A stretch of 64,000 nt of DNA. Source: Bradyrhizobium sp. AUGA SZCCT0158. GTDB lineage: Bacteria > Pseudomonadota > Alphaproteobacteria > Rhizobiales > Xanthobacteraceae. The translations under genes and the position numbers were made by a program. The stretch covers positions 124,001 to 188,000 of the forward strand of contig NZ_JAFCME010000013.1 of NCBI RefSeq assembly GCF_018130065.1, read 5' to 3'. Shown piece by piece: positions 9,087 to 17,932 of this stretch. The notes under the pieces are model-generated. The model saw only the letters and a list, made by a program, of their open reading frames with translations, was not told where the DNA came from and ran no database searches. Positions within the stretch are counted from its first letter, which is position 1, and every line of letters begins with the position of its first letter.

Positions 9087-9412
9087 TGGTGCGGGCGGCC
9101 GGACTCGAACCGGCACAGTCCTTTCGAACCGAGGGATTTTCATACCAGCTACGGCTTTCGCCGCCTTGCTTCTGCGTGTTCACGCATACCAGCTCGTTTG
9201 TGGTCTGGACTATACCTTCACCGTGGTGCTTTCGCGCGTTAGGTGCTGCCCGTCTAGTCTCTACACCTTCGCGCCAGCCTCTCGGCGGGAGCGCTTGGCT
9301 CGGGGTTGCCAGTTAAAAGGTTTCCCCGAATTTGAGCAGTTCTACTCCTTAGGTTTCCCTAAGGGCACTCAAAGACTTAAGTCCCTTGCGTCTACCATTT
9401 CGCCACGCCCGC
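9087..9412 (-). tRNA. tRNA-Leu(UAA), interrupted by a group I intron
   Basis: The 5' exon (9412-9379, 34 nt) gives acceptor GCGGGCG, D-stem GCG/CGC, and anticodon 5' stem AGGGA followed by CTT. The 3' exon (9140-9087, 54 nt) continues AAAA-TCCCT, then a long variable arm GGTTC-GAAA-GGACT, T-arm GCCGG-TTCGAGT-CCGGC, acceptor CGCCCGC, discriminator A and encoded CCA. Joined, the anticodon loop is CTTAAAA with anticodon UAA, and all four stems pair perfectly. The long variable arm confirms the class II Leu identity. The break falls after U34, exactly the site used by the tRNA-Leu(UAA) introns of cyanobacteria and plastids. Short reading frames across this region are meaningless. Confidence 0.95.
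9141..9378 (-). ncRNA. Group I intron (subgroup IC3-like) in tRNA-Leu(UAA)
   Basis: 238 nt between U34 and A35, ending in G. P1 forms between exon GGGACTT and intron GAGT(G)CCC, leaving the expected U-G pair at the 5' splice site. P2 is CCTTAGG-GAAA-CCTAAGG. The core strings match known IC3 introns: CCCCGAGCCAAGC (P/Q region), GTAGAGACTAGACGG (R, P7 guanosine site) and AAGGTATAGTCC (S). Downstream stems GCGTGAACACGC and CGGCGAAAGCCG fit P9-type hairpins. No homing endonuclease is encoded. It should self-splice using external guanosine. Confidence 0.92.
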
Positions 9413-9586
9413 TTTAGTCAGAAGATCAGGTACTTAGCGCGTTTGCCGGCGAAGTGGAAATGGGATAATCCGCCCCCGGAAACCGCGCCTTTCGTTTAAG
9501 GGAACGCGGGGCCGGACGCAAAGCCTCAATGCGGACATCTGGTCCTGCTTTAGGCAATCTCAACGTTGTAGGCTTATGAAGGTCCG

Positions 9587-10024
9587 ATGTCCGAATCCAC
9601 GTCCCATCGCCGGCGAATTTCGTGTGCCGCAGGCGTGTTGGCGCTGCTCGCGGCAGGGGCAGGGCTCTCCGCCTGTGCTAGCGTGGGCGACAACATGTCG
9701 ACGGCTTTCGCCGATCCCGCCAAATACGATCTCTACGAATGCAAGCATCTCGAGACGGAACGCGCCCGGATTGCCGGGCGCAAGGCGGAACTGCAGGGCC
9801 TGATGGCGAAGGCTGAAACCGGCGTCGGCGGCTCGGTGGTGTCGGAGCTTGCCTATCGCAACGAACTCATTGCGACCCAGGGACAATCGAAATTCGCCGA
9901 AGAGGCGTGGCGGCGCAACAAATGCCAGGAGGCGCCGCCGGAATCCAAACCTGCCGCGAGCGCGGCGGCGACGCCGCCTGCGCCACCTGCAGGCGTCAGG
10001 GGATCCCGTCCATCGTCGCGATAA
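9587..10024 (+). CDS. Small putative lipoprotein, unknown function
   Basis: 145 residues. Basic N-terminus (RRR), hydrophobic stretch, then a lipobox LSAC with the acceptor Cys near residue 30, so it is probably anchored in a membrane. The mature part has a predicted helical stretch with YECKHLETERARIAGRK and a second Cys late (NKCQ), followed by an Ala/Pro-rich tail. I recognise no domain; rhizobial proteins of this look are annotated as hypothetical. It is transcribed away from the tRNA-Leu gene. Confidence 0.7.
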   Translation: MSESTSHRRRISCAAGVLALLAAGAGLSACASVGDNMSTAFADPAKYDLYECKHLETERARIAGRKAELQGLMAKAETGVGGSVVSELAYRNELIATQGQSKFAEEAWRRNKCQEAPPESKPAASAAATPPAPPAGVRGSRPSSR

Positions 10025-10070
10025 CGCGTCCTGCGGAAGTCCTCCCGCGCCATGCGCTCGCATCGGATGT

Positions 10071-11270
10071 TCACGCCCGCCAGTCGTAAATCCAGTCCTG
10101 CCGCGCCAGCATTCGCCTTGGACCGAGCGACTTGATGGCGAGATCGCGCGCGAGCGCCAACGGTCCGGTCAGATGATAGATTTGTCCGGACCGCCTTGCG
10201 GCGCGCTGAACCCTTAACACGCGGGCGCGGCGCAGCCGTCCGTAGCGCTTGAAGGCCGCCGGGATGCCGGCGGTATTGTCGCCGGCGCATTCGCTCAAGG
10301 CTTTCGCCAGTACCGCGGCGTCCTCGATCGCCATTCCCGCACCTTGGGCTGCGAAGGGCAGCATGGCGTGCGCGGCATCGCCGAGCAGCGCGATCGCGCC
10401 GTCGCTCCATTCGCGAATATCGGGTACCGTGAACAGCGCCCATCGCCGCCATTCATCGACGGCGCCGATCAGCATTCGCGCGGTCGCCGGCCATTGTTGC
10501 GAGAACGCCGCCTTGATTTCGTTAGCCTCGCCCGGTGCGCTCCAGCCCGGCCTGTTCCACGTTCCCGGCACGATCGCGACAACGTTGATGCGCCGCCCGC
10601 CCGAGATCGGATAGGCGACGAGATGCGCTCTTGGTCCCATCCAGAGCTGCACCCGGGGCGAAGTATATTCGCGCGGCAGCGCCGTCGCATCGAGCGTGCC
10701 GCGCCAGGCGATCAGACCGGAGAATTGCGGCTGGACCTCCGGGAATAAATGATGCCGGACCGCCGACCAGATGCCGTCGGCGCCGATCAGCGCCACCGCC
10801 AGTTCCTGTTGCCGCGCGTTGCCGCGGCGCCCCACGACCGTCAGTCCCTTGGCGTGCGCGGCGACGTCCTCAAACTGGCAGCCAAGCCGCAATTCGATGT
10901 CGGGACTGTGATCGATCTGGGCCTGCAACGCCGCCTGCAGATCGGCGCGATGCACCACCCAATAGGGTGCGCCGGCGCGAAAATTCGCGGCCTCACCGAG
11001 CGGCAGGCGGGCGATCTCGCCGCCCTCCCGGGCACTCATGATGTTGATGGATTCGGGCGTCACGGCGCGCGGCGCGAGCCGCGGCTGCAGACCGAGTTCG
11101 ACCAGGATGCGGCTGGCGTTGGGCGAAAGCTGCAGGCCGGCGCCGGCTTCCTCCAGCCGCTCGGCCTTTTCCAGAACGACGACGCGAAAGCCTTGCTTTG
11201 CGAGCGCCAGCGCCGCGGTCAGTCCTCCGATCCCGGCACCAGCGACAACGATGGTGCGCGTAACCGCCAC
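10071..11270 (-). CDS. FAD-dependent monooxygenase, salicylate hydroxylase-like
   Basis: 399 residues from a GTG start. The N-terminal dinucleotide fold has GAGIGG at residues 11-16 and the ribose-binding Glu in VVLEKAE; the second FAD signature is GDAAHAMLPFAAQGAGMAIEDA. These mark group A flavoprotein hydroxylases acting on aromatic acids with NAD(P)H and O2. The gene is ten bases downstream of the zinc-finger gene on the same strand and likely cotranscribed. The natural substrate is not evident. Confidence 0.88.
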   Translation of the reverse strand: MAVTRTIVVAGAGIGGLTAALALAKQGFRVVVLEKAERLEEAGAGLQLSPNASRILVELGLQPRLAPRAVTPESINIMSAREGGEIARLPLGEAANFRAGAPYWVVHRADLQAALQAQIDHSPDIELRLGCQFEDVAAHAKGLTVVGRRGNARQQELAVALIGADGIWSAVRHHLFPEVQPQFSGLIAWRGTLDATALPREYTSPRVQLWMGPRAHLVAYPISGGRRINVVAIVPGTWNRPGWSAPGEANEIKAAFSQQWPATARMLIGAVDEWRRWALFTVPDIREWSDGAIALLGDAAHAMLPFAAQGAGMAIEDAAVLAKALSECAGDNTAGIPAAFKRYGRLRRARVLRVQRAARRSGQIYHLTGPLALARDLAIKSLGPRRMLARQDWIYDWRA

Positions 11271-11280
11271 GGCGGACCTG

Positions 11281-11526
11281 TCAGGCGACTTTATCTTTCA
11301 GCACGCATTCCGGGGGGCGCGCTTCGCCGGCCTTGAGATCGGCGGCAAACCGGTAGAGCGTCGAGCAATACGGGCAGATGATCTCGTTGTCGTTGCCGAG
11401 ATCCAGGAAGACATGCGGATGGTCGAACGGCGGATTGGCGCCCACGCACATGAATTCCTGCGAGCCGATCTCGATTACCGAGACGCCGGCGTCGTTGTGA
11501 AAGTGCGGGACGACATGATCGGACAT
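11281..11526 (-). CDS. Zinc-finger (zf-CHCC) domain protein
   Basis: 81 residues. Ligand candidates are Cys27, His36/His38 in FDHPHVFLD, Cys51 and Cys54 (CPYC), the arrangement of the zf-CHCC family, related to the C-terminal part of the mitochondrial complex I subunit NDUFS6. The standalone alphaproteobacterial version may assist complex I or metal handling; that is inference. First gene of a likely two-gene unit with the monooxygenase. Confidence 0.85.
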   Translation of the reverse strand: MSDHVVPHFHNDAGVSVIEIGSQEFMCVGANPPFDHPHVFLDLGNDNEIICPYCSTLYRFAADLKAGEARPPECVLKDKVA

Positions 11527-11776
11527 CTTGTTTCACCTTGGATAGCAATGACGGGCGGACGCAACCAACACGGCGCCCGGCCCGAAATGCCGCGCACCAT
11601 ACTGACGGGTTCCGTTGATTCCTAGAGCCCAGATTCTTGAAGGTCGCCGCCGCACATTTGCTCATGCAAATTCGACACAATCTTGTCGTCCCAGAGAAGC
11701 CCTTCTTTCGTCGGGGACGTTGTGTCGCAAATGCGGCACATTATGTTGAGGGCAGCGAAAACCCAGGTTTTGCAGG

Positions 11777-12925
11777 ATGAAGCGGGCAGGGCTCAGTTTG
11801 GCGGTGGCGGGCATGGCGGCAACTATCGCCGTGGGTGCGGCGCTATGGCCACACGCGCGCGACGCTTTTGCGATCCTGGCGGCGCAGGACGAACCGACCG
11901 AATTGGCCGATCTGAGGATCAATTCTGCCCTGCGGAACAACCCGGCGCTGATTACAGAAAATATCGAGTCCGCGCTGGCGGCAGGCGATGTCGATCTTGC
12001 CGGCAGCTTTGCCGAACTTGCGCGCGACAAGAACATTGTCATCAGCGAAGAACTGTCGCAGCGCGTGAACGAGGCCGTCACGGACGCGAACTCAACCTCG
12101 CATTTTGCTAAACGTTTCGCGATCGGTCTCGTCACCGGCAACGCCGAGGATGTCGCGAGCCTGTCGGGCACGGTGGCCGGCGATCTCTTTGTGTTCGGCG
12201 ATATCCGCGACGTGGTGCGCGAAGGCAAGCATCTGGCGATGGGCGAGGATACCGATCATCTGATACTTGGGCTTGCGACGGTAGGCCTGGCGGTGACGGC
12301 GGCGACCTATGTGTCGGTCGGTGGCGCGCTACCGGTGCGTGCCGGACTGACCATGGTCAAGGATGCCCGCAAGGTCGGACGTCTGGGCGAGGGGCTGACG
12401 CTATGGGCCGGCCGCTCGGCGCGCGAGGTCGTCGATGGGCCGATGCTGCAGAAGGCGGTCGCCTCCGGCTCGGTGCTGCGGCCCGGCGCGACCGTCAGCG
12501 CGATCAAGGCGGCGTTCCGCGCCGAGAAGGCCGGTGCACTGGTTCGGCTGGCTAAGGACGTCGGCCGCGTCGGGCAAAAGGCCGGTACGCGCGGTGCACT
12601 CGACACGCTGCGCATCGCCGAGGGCCCGAAGGATATCGCGCGCGCCGCACGGCTCGCGGAATCCAAGGGTGGCCAGACCCGGGCGATCCTGAAACTGTTC
12701 GGCCGCGGCGCTCTGCTGCTGGCGGCCGGCGCATTCAATCTGTCGCTGTGGCTATTCAGTGCGCTGCTGGCGCTGTTCGGCTTCTTGTCGTCGATCAAGG
12801 CGATCACCGAGCGCGCCACCATGGCGTATCTGCGCCGCAAGAAGGCGAGGCGGCAGCGTGAGCAGGCGGCGGCCGCGGCGTTGCTTCCCGGCCCGGCTCT
12901 GGCGGGTGCCGCAACCTGCGGCTAG
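11777..12925 (+). CDS. Conserved hypothetical membrane protein
   Basis: 382 residues, no recognised domain. There is an N-terminal hydrophobic segment (LSLAVAGMAATIAVGAALW), a hydrophobic patch near 155-180, and a strong paired hydrophobic region near 310-345 (ALLLAAGAFNLSLWLFSALLALF) followed by a basic RRKKARRQR tail. Between them lies an Ala/Arg/Lys-rich helical stretch. The layout suggests a membrane protein with a large soluble loop. The ATG follows AGG closely. It stands alone between unrelated genes. Confidence 0.75.
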   Translation: MKRAGLSLAVAGMAATIAVGAALWPHARDAFAILAAQDEPTELADLRINSALRNNPALITENIESALAAGDVDLAGSFAELARDKNIVISEELSQRVNEAVTDANSTSHFAKRFAIGLVTGNAEDVASLSGTVAGDLFVFGDIRDVVREGKHLAMGEDTDHLILGLATVGLAVTAATYVSVGGALPVRAGLTMVKDARKVGRLGEGLTLWAGRSAREVVDGPMLQKAVASGSVLRPGATVSAIKAAFRAEKAGALVRLAKDVGRVGQKAGTRGALDTLRIAEGPKDIARAARLAESKGGQTRAILKLFGRGALLLAAGAFNLSLWLFSALLALFGFLSSIKAITERATMAYLRRKKARRQREQAAAAALLPGPALAGAATCG

Positions 12926-12981
12926 AGTTGCGATCGTTTTCCGATCGCGCATTTTGAACTCCCCAAAAAATGGAACGAGCG

Positions 12982-13734
12982 ATGCCGAGTTTTCACAACG
13001 GCGATATCGAAATTGCCTATCTCGACGAAGGCGAGGGCGATCCGATCGTTCTCGTACACGGCTTTGCCTCGAGCAAGAACGTGAACTGGGTCTATCCGAC
13101 CTGGGTGTCCGACCTGAAGAAAGCCGGGCGCCGCGTGATCGCGCTCGACAACCGCGGGCATGGCGATTCCGGCAAGCTGTACGACGCCGCGCAGTATGAG
13201 ATCGCGATCATGGCCGGCGACGTCATCGCGCTGCTGGATCATTTGGAAATCGAGCGGGCCGACGTGATGGGCTATTCGCTGGGATCGCGGATGACGGCGG
13301 TGATGGCGCTGGGCCAGCCGCAGCGGCTGCGCTCGGCCATCCTGGGCGGCATCGGGATCGGGATGATCACGGGCGGTGGCCCCGGCGAAAACGTAGCCCT
13401 CGCACTCGAGGCGCCGTCGCTGGACGACGTGACCGATCCGGTTGGGCGGACGTTTCGCGCTTTTGCCGACCAGACCCGTTCCGACCGCCGCGCGCTGGCG
13501 GCCTGCCTGCGCGGCTCGCGGCGCCTGATGACGCGGGATGAAGCCGCCGCTATCCATGTGCCCGTGCTGATCGCGGTCGGCACGTCAGACGAAATCGCAG
13601 GCTCGGCGCAGGCGCTGGGCGAGATCATTCCGGACGCCGAGGTGCTGGATATTCCGAACCGCGATCACATGCGCGCGGTCGGCGACAAGGTCTACAAGGC
13701 CGGCGTCATCGATTTCCTGTCACGGCGAAGCTGA
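12982..13734 (+). CDS. Alpha/beta hydrolase
   Basis: 250 residues from the ATG at 12982, preferred over an ATG 12 bases earlier because GGAACGAG stands at ribosome-site distance. Hydrolase landmarks: VLVHGFASS, LDNRGHGDSG, nucleophile elbow MGYSLGS with Ser, acid in VGTSDEIAG, and His in NRDHMRAVG. Cytoplasmic Ser hydrolase of unknown substrate. It converges on the membrane protein at 13720 with a 15-bp overlap of the coding ends. Confidence 0.87.
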   Translation: MPSFHNGDIEIAYLDEGEGDPIVLVHGFASSKNVNWVYPTWVSDLKKAGRRVIALDNRGHGDSGKLYDAAQYEIAIMAGDVIALLDHLEIERADVMGYSLGSRMTAVMALGQPQRLRSAILGGIGIGMITGGGPGENVALALEAPSLDDVTDPVGRTFRAFADQTRSDRRALAACLRGSRRLMTRDEAAAIHVPVLIAVGTSDEIAGSAQALGEIIPDAEVLDIPNRDHMRAVGDKVYKAGVIDFLSRRS

Positions 13735-15072
13735 GCCTTCGCGTGGGTCCTCGCCGAAGAATTGCCGCGCCGCCGCGATCAGCACCACGAAGGTCGCGAC
13801 CCACGCCATGCGCGCGCCATAGCGGTCATGCGGGCCTGATATCACGGCGCAGATAAACGCGTTGCCGAGCACGGCGAATGTAACGGTTCCTGCGAGAAGC
13901 GTGAGATCATCGAACGGACGCCGCCACAGGCCGCGACCGAACACGATTACGGCCAGCAGCATCGAGACGAGCGCCACCGGAACGTGGAGACGGTTGATGG
14001 CGGCAAAGTCGAGCCGCCAGCGCTGCTGGTTCGCGGCGCGCATCGCCTTGACCTGCGTCGGGATATAACGCTCGATGATCCCGTAGGTGTGGCCGATCCA
14101 TTCATTGGTGCCTTCGCCGGTCGCGACATGGACCAGTTGCCGCGTGGTTCCTGTGATCGCCGCCTCGATCTGCCGTGCCGGATATTCGACCAGCGAACGC
14201 AGCACGATGAAGCCCATCTCGTCGCCCAGGCCCTTGAAGCGACCAAGCGTATTGAACACGCTGCTGCCCCACAGAAACTGATCGGCCGTTGCAGGCAACT
14301 GGTCGCGATAGGGACAGAGCTTCAACTGCTGCTGCGGACAATGCTCCTTCAGGTAACGCGCGACGATGCCGTCCTGCAGCATGCGTCCGAAGGCGACGCC
14401 ATAGCCGCCGGGCGTCCACGCCACTTTCCCTGACAGTGCGAAATTCGCCGCCAGTAGCATCGCCGCGCCGGCGACGAGGGTGAGGCTGCCCTGCAGCAGA
14501 CCGGAAACCGTTATCCGTCGGCGCGAAAACGGACGCACGATCCACCCCACACAACAGAGCCCGAGCAGCACTGCCAGCGTGGCGCTGTGCGAGGCCGCGG
14601 CGAACGCCGTCAGCGCGAACAGCGAACATTTTTCGATTGTCGAAGTGCGCTCGCCCAGCACGACCAGAATGAAGAGCGACAGCACCGACAGGCCGGCGTA
14701 GAGGTCGGTCAGAAGCGTGCTCGCGAGCCACGGCAGTGCGGTGGCCAGGGCCAGCACCAGGCCCATTGCGAGCAGCCGCAAGGGTTGGGCGATTTCGAAT
14801 GCGCGCAGCGTCAGCTGCAGGATCCACAACGTTGCCAGCGCCTGGATTCCGAGATTGATCCAGAACGCGGAGTCTTCGCCGAAATGCAGATAGAGGCCGA
14901 ACACCGTGGAGCGGCTTGGCACGAGGTAGCCTTCATACCAGCGTGCCAGATAGCCGCCGGTATCCCATTGGAGCAGCGGGTAGCCGTTCCACAGGGCAGG
15001 GGCGAGCAACATCAGGGGGATGGCGATGGCGGCGATCCAGGCCAGCCGCGAGTCGCCCGTCCGCGCGCGCAA
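13720..15072 (-). CDS. Polytopic membrane protein of unknown function
   Basis: About 450 residues with ten or so hydrophobic helices and a soluble loop around residues 240-340. The start helix is WIAAIAIPLMLLAPALW, followed by YPLLQWDTGGYLARW, which recalls the first loop of GT-C glycosyltransferases where an acidic residue is catalytic; this is only a resemblance. The start is uncertain: TTG at 15072 is used because no ATG is available, though a GGGGGG ribosome-like run lies 20-25 bases upstream. I cannot assign a substrate. Confidence 0.75.
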   Translation of the reverse strand: MRARTGDSRLAWIAAIAIPLMLLAPALWNGYPLLQWDTGGYLARWYEGYLVPSRSTVFGLYLHFGEDSAFWINLGIQALATLWILQLTLRAFEIAQPLRLLAMGLVLALATALPWLASTLLTDLYAGLSVLSLFILVVLGERTSTIEKCSLFALTAFAAASHSATLAVLLGLCCVGWIVRPFSRRRITVSGLLQGSLTLVAGAAMLLAANFALSGKVAWTPGGYGVAFGRMLQDGIVARYLKEHCPQQQLKLCPYRDQLPATADQFLWGSSVFNTLGRFKGLGDEMGFIVLRSLVEYPARQIEAAITGTTRQLVHVATGEGTNEWIGHTYGIIERYIPTQVKAMRAANQQRWRLDFAAINRLHVPVALVSMLLAVIVFGRGLWRRPFDDLTLLAGTVTFAVLGNAFICAVISGPHDRYGARMAWVATFVVLIAAARQFFGEDPREGSASP

Positions 15073-15327
15073 AATCTGCGTGTTGATGTGGTTTCCCCCC
15101 GGTTTCGGCCAGCTTGCCCGGAATGGCCGGGGGGCCGAAATTCACCAATAGTCGGAGCTTTCCCGGCTTGATTTCCTGAAATCGCCAACCACCTTGAATT
15201 GACCCTAACCGTTCCTGGGGCGTTCGGCGGGGATTTACTCTGCCGCCGCCTGCCCCGGGACAGCCATCCGTCCGCCATGCTATAACGCCGGGCGAAACAA
15301 GCCCCGAGAACAAGCCGAGATAATCCC

Positions 15328-16155
15328 ATGGCAGTGCATCAGGTCAGTCCGCAGGGTTCGAAGCTGGCCGCGCTCGATCCGATCTGGGATCGCGTGCGGA
15401 ACGAGGCGGAAGACATCGTTCGCCGCGAGCCGGAACTGGCGTCCTTCATCTACTCGACCGTGCTGCATCACGAGCGACTGGAAGATGCGGTGATCCACCG
15501 CCTGGCCGAGCGGCTCGATCATTCGGCGCTGTCGGGCGATCTGATCCGCCAGACCTATGACGAGGCGCTGCGCGACGAACCCGATTTCGGCAATGCGTTC
15601 CGCGCCGATCTGGTCGCGGTCTATGACCGCGATCCTGCGACGTCGCGCTTCATCGATCCCTTGCTTTACTTCAAGGGCTTCCACGCCCTGCAGACTCATC
15701 GGCTGGCGCACTGGTTGTACAAGCGAGGGCGCAAGGATTTCGCCTACTACCTGCAGAGCCGGGCGTCCGCGGTGTTCCAGACTGACATCAACCCGGCGGC
15801 GACCATCGGCCGCGGAATCTTTCTCGATCATGCGACCGGTTTCGTCTGCGGTGAGACGGCTGTCATCGAGGATGACGTTTCGATCCTGCACGGTGTCACG
15901 CTCGGCGGCACTGGCAAGGAGAACGAGGATCGCCATCCCAAGATTCGCCACGGCGTGCTGATCGGGGCCGGCGCGAAAATTCTCGGCAATATCGAGATCG
16001 GTCACTGCGCGCGCATCGCTGCAGGCTCGGTGGTGGTCAAACCGGTGCCGCATAATGTCACCGTGGCGGGTGTTCCGGCCAAGATCGTTGGCGAAGCCGG
16101 CTGCGCCGAGCCATCGCGCACCATGGACCAGATGCTCAACGCGATCGGGATCTGA
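15328..16155 (+). CDS. cysE: Serine O-acetyltransferase
   Basis: 275 residues. The N-terminal helical SATase domain (PIWDRVRNEAEDIVRREPELASF) precedes a left-handed beta-helix of hexapeptide repeats with the active-site region GIFLDHATGFVCGETAVIEDD and LGGTGKENEDRHPKI. It ends with the coenzyme A/CysK interaction tail; the last residue is Ile, the residue that docks into O-acetylserine sulfhydrylase in known cysteine synthase complexes. It acetylates serine with acetyl-CoA, the first committed step of cysteine synthesis. Monocistronic as far as seen. Confidence 0.95.
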   Translation: MAVHQVSPQGSKLAALDPIWDRVRNEAEDIVRREPELASFIYSTVLHHERLEDAVIHRLAERLDHSALSGDLIRQTYDEALRDEPDFGNAFRADLVAVYDRDPATSRFIDPLLYFKGFHALQTHRLAHWLYKRGRKDFAYYLQSRASAVFQTDINPAATIGRGIFLDHATGFVCGETAVIEDDVSILHGVTLGGTGKENEDRHPKIRHGVLIGAGAKILGNIEIGHCARIAAGSVVVKPVPHNVTVAGVPAKIVGEAGCAEPSRTMDQMLNAIGI

Positions 16156-16265
16156 TTTTCAAGGGCTTTCTGACCTGTCGATCTCGTGAAGATACGGCTG
16201 GCGGTTCGCGCCGTCTCGGCCTAAAACTCCCCGGAAACCGCAATAATATCCGATTGGAGACCGCC

Positions 16266-16484
16266 GTGGACGTTCAGGAAGTCAGGAAGCTCGACGCCTA
16301 TCTCAAGCGCGTATTCGGCAACCAGAAAATTCGCGTGGTGCCGCGCCCGAAAAAGGATGATTCCGCCGAGGTCTATATCGGTGAGGAGTTCATCGGCGTC
16401 CTGTTCGTCGACGACGAAGACGACGACCGTTCCTTCCAGTTCCAGATGGCGATCCTCGAGGAAGACCTGGTCGACCAGGGTTGA
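16266..16484 (+). CDS. DUF3126 family protein
   Basis: 72 residues from the GTG at 16266, which has GGAG seven bases upstream; a TTG 12 bases earlier is possible. The acidic small protein contains VRKLDAYLKRVFGN and YIGEEFIGVLFVDDEDDDRS and matches the alphaproteobacterial DUF3126 family, whose function is not known. Lies directly after cysE on the same strand, 110 bp away. Confidence 0.85.
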   Translation: MDVQEVRKLDAYLKRVFGNQKIRVVPRPKKDDSAEVYIGEEFIGVLFVDDEDDDRSFQFQMAILEEDLVDQG

Positions 16485-16502
16485 GGCGAAGCGCGCGGCC
16501 AT

Positions 16503-16556
16503 AGCGTTTCGAGCGAAGTGGGTACCGGTTCGCGCAAAGAAAACGCGTCAAGACAA
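16503..16556. repeat. Dispersed imperfect palindrome (rhizobial intergenic element)
   Basis: AGCGTTTCGAGCGAAGTG, then GGTACCGGTTCGCG, then AAAGAAAACGC form an imperfect inverted repeat (GCGTTT with AAACGC at the ends, TTCGAGCGAA-like inner part). I recognise this as a very common intergenic element in Rhizobiales from memory. It sits in the gap between convergent genes, where such elements usually accumulate. Confidence 0.55.
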
Positions 16557-16563
16557 GGCGCCG

Positions 16564-17334
16564 CTATTTTTGCAGCCCGTGCAATTGCGCTGTCAAACGG
16601 TTCATCGCATTGGCGACGTCGCGCCATTGCGATAGCCAGCTCCGCGGAAATCTGAATGTCAGGTCGGCGCCGTCGACCCGGCGCTCGCTCAGGCACATTC
16701 CGGGCGTCACCCCGTCGCGCGTGCAGCGCGCGTTGAGGACGGGCGCGCTCGCGGTGAACAGATCTTCGTTGGCATAGGGCGAGCCGTCGCGAAACGCGCG
16801 CATCGCCAGTCCGTCGTCGATCGGCGTTGCGGGTGGCTCCAGATAGCGTGGATAGATGGTGCGGACCCGGACGTCGGGCGCCAGCGTGTCGTGGTGCGCC
16901 GAGATCGACAGGAAGATCCGGTCGATCGGCTGCACCTTTTCTTCGACCGTATCGGCGCTGACGTGCCGGGGCAACTCGGGCGCTTCGAGTGAAGGGAATG
17001 TGAAGTTGAGATCGACGCGTTCCTGTGGACCGGAATGGCGCTGGATTTTCCTGCGGATCGCCGACGTCGGCACGTTGAAGAGGGTGCCGCCCACGCTGAC
17101 CGGTAACCGCGACGGCGCGTTGGCTACGCCATTGCCCCAGGTCGGCCATAACAGATAGGCCACGAGCCCGATTGCGCCTGCGGCGATGGTCGCTGCCACC
17201 ACGATCAGCACCATGTGCGAGCGCGGGTTTTTTCGCGTGTCGCGGGCGATGTGTTGGGCCGTCGAAAGCAATGTCATGAAAGAAATATCGGTCGAGTTCG
17301 AGGCTGAGGCCGAATCACCCGGCGAATATGCCAC
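16564..17334 (-). CDS. Conserved hypothetical protein with one membrane anchor
   Basis: 256 residues from a GTG, or 237 from the ATG at 17277; neither start has a strong ribosome site. One transmembrane helix near residues 42-65 (MVLIVVAATIAAGAIGLVAYLLW) is followed by a periplasmic domain with SVGGTLFNVP, DRIFLSISAHHD and two cysteines (ARCTRDGVTPGMC) that could form a disulfide. No family recognised. The type II topology suggests an envelope protein. Confidence 0.72.
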   Translation of the reverse strand: MAYSPGDSASASNSTDISFMTLLSTAQHIARDTRKNPRSHMVLIVVAATIAAGAIGLVAYLLWPTWGNGVANAPSRLPVSVGGTLFNVPTSAIRRKIQRHSGPQERVDLNFTFPSLEAPELPRHVSADTVEEKVQPIDRIFLSISAHHDTLAPDVRVRTIYPRYLEPPATPIDDGLAMRAFRDGSPYANEDLFTASAPVLNARCTRDGVTPGMCLSERRVDGADLTFRFPRSWLSQWRDVANAMNRLTAQLHGLQK

Positions 17335-17499
17335 GGGCGGCGGGATTTCCGTATGATTTCACCGGCATCGGGCAAGCGCGAGCCATGCGCGAACGGGATT
17401 GTGGCCTTCAGCTGTTAACCCTTCCTTAAGGATGCTGTGGCGGCGGGTCCCCGATTTTGCGAAAGCAGGGCGCGGTTTGTTCTGTAGCGGATGTGTTCG

Positions 17500-17829
17500 A
17501 TGTCGCCCGATGCGTTGAATTCCCTGTTTTCCCTTTGCATCGGTTTTGCGCTCGCCGGCGCGTTGACCAGCGGCTACCAGGCCATGGCGGCGCGGCCCGC
17601 CGGTTTCGGGCTGCTCGGGAATGGCGTGGCGCCGAAAACGTTTGCGGCGGTTCCGTTCCTGGTTTTTGCCGCCCCCTTCATCATCATGCGCAATACGCTG
17701 CGCGGTGCCAGGATCGAGCGCCGCCGCTTCGAATTCGTGATGATGGCGACCGTGCTCGCGGGCTTCTGGAGTCTGATGTCCGGCACGTTCTTCCTGATGA
17801 CGCTGCGGGCCGCAGGTCTGTTCGCTTAA
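17500..17829 (+). CDS. Small three-helix membrane protein (DUF6949-like)
   Basis: 109 residues from the ATG at 17500; an ATG nine bases earlier is also in frame. Three hydrophobic helices are visible: SLCIGFALAGALTSGY, AAVPFLVFAAPFIIM, and VMMATVLAGFWSLMSGTFF. Looks like a rhizobial family annotated DUF6949, an assignment made from memory. Function unknown. Confidence 0.7.
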   Translation: MSPDALNSLFSLCIGFALAGALTSGYQAMAARPAGFGLLGNGVAPKTFAAVPFLVFAAPFIIMRNTLRGARIERRRFEFVMMATVLAGFWSLMSGTFFLMTLRAAGLFA

Positions 17830-17932
17830 AGTCTGTTCCCCTGGAGCCTGTTCGCCTGAGGCGTATCCGCCCTTTGCTTGATCATGCGCTGGCGGCTGTG
17901 CCAAGGTCTCCACAAACGGAGACCTGATCATC

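Noticed and set aside
9025..9417. Reading frames across the tRNA-Leu region
   Set aside because: They read through tRNA exons and intron; AAGLEPAQ-type text is the usual false translation of tRNA T-arms.
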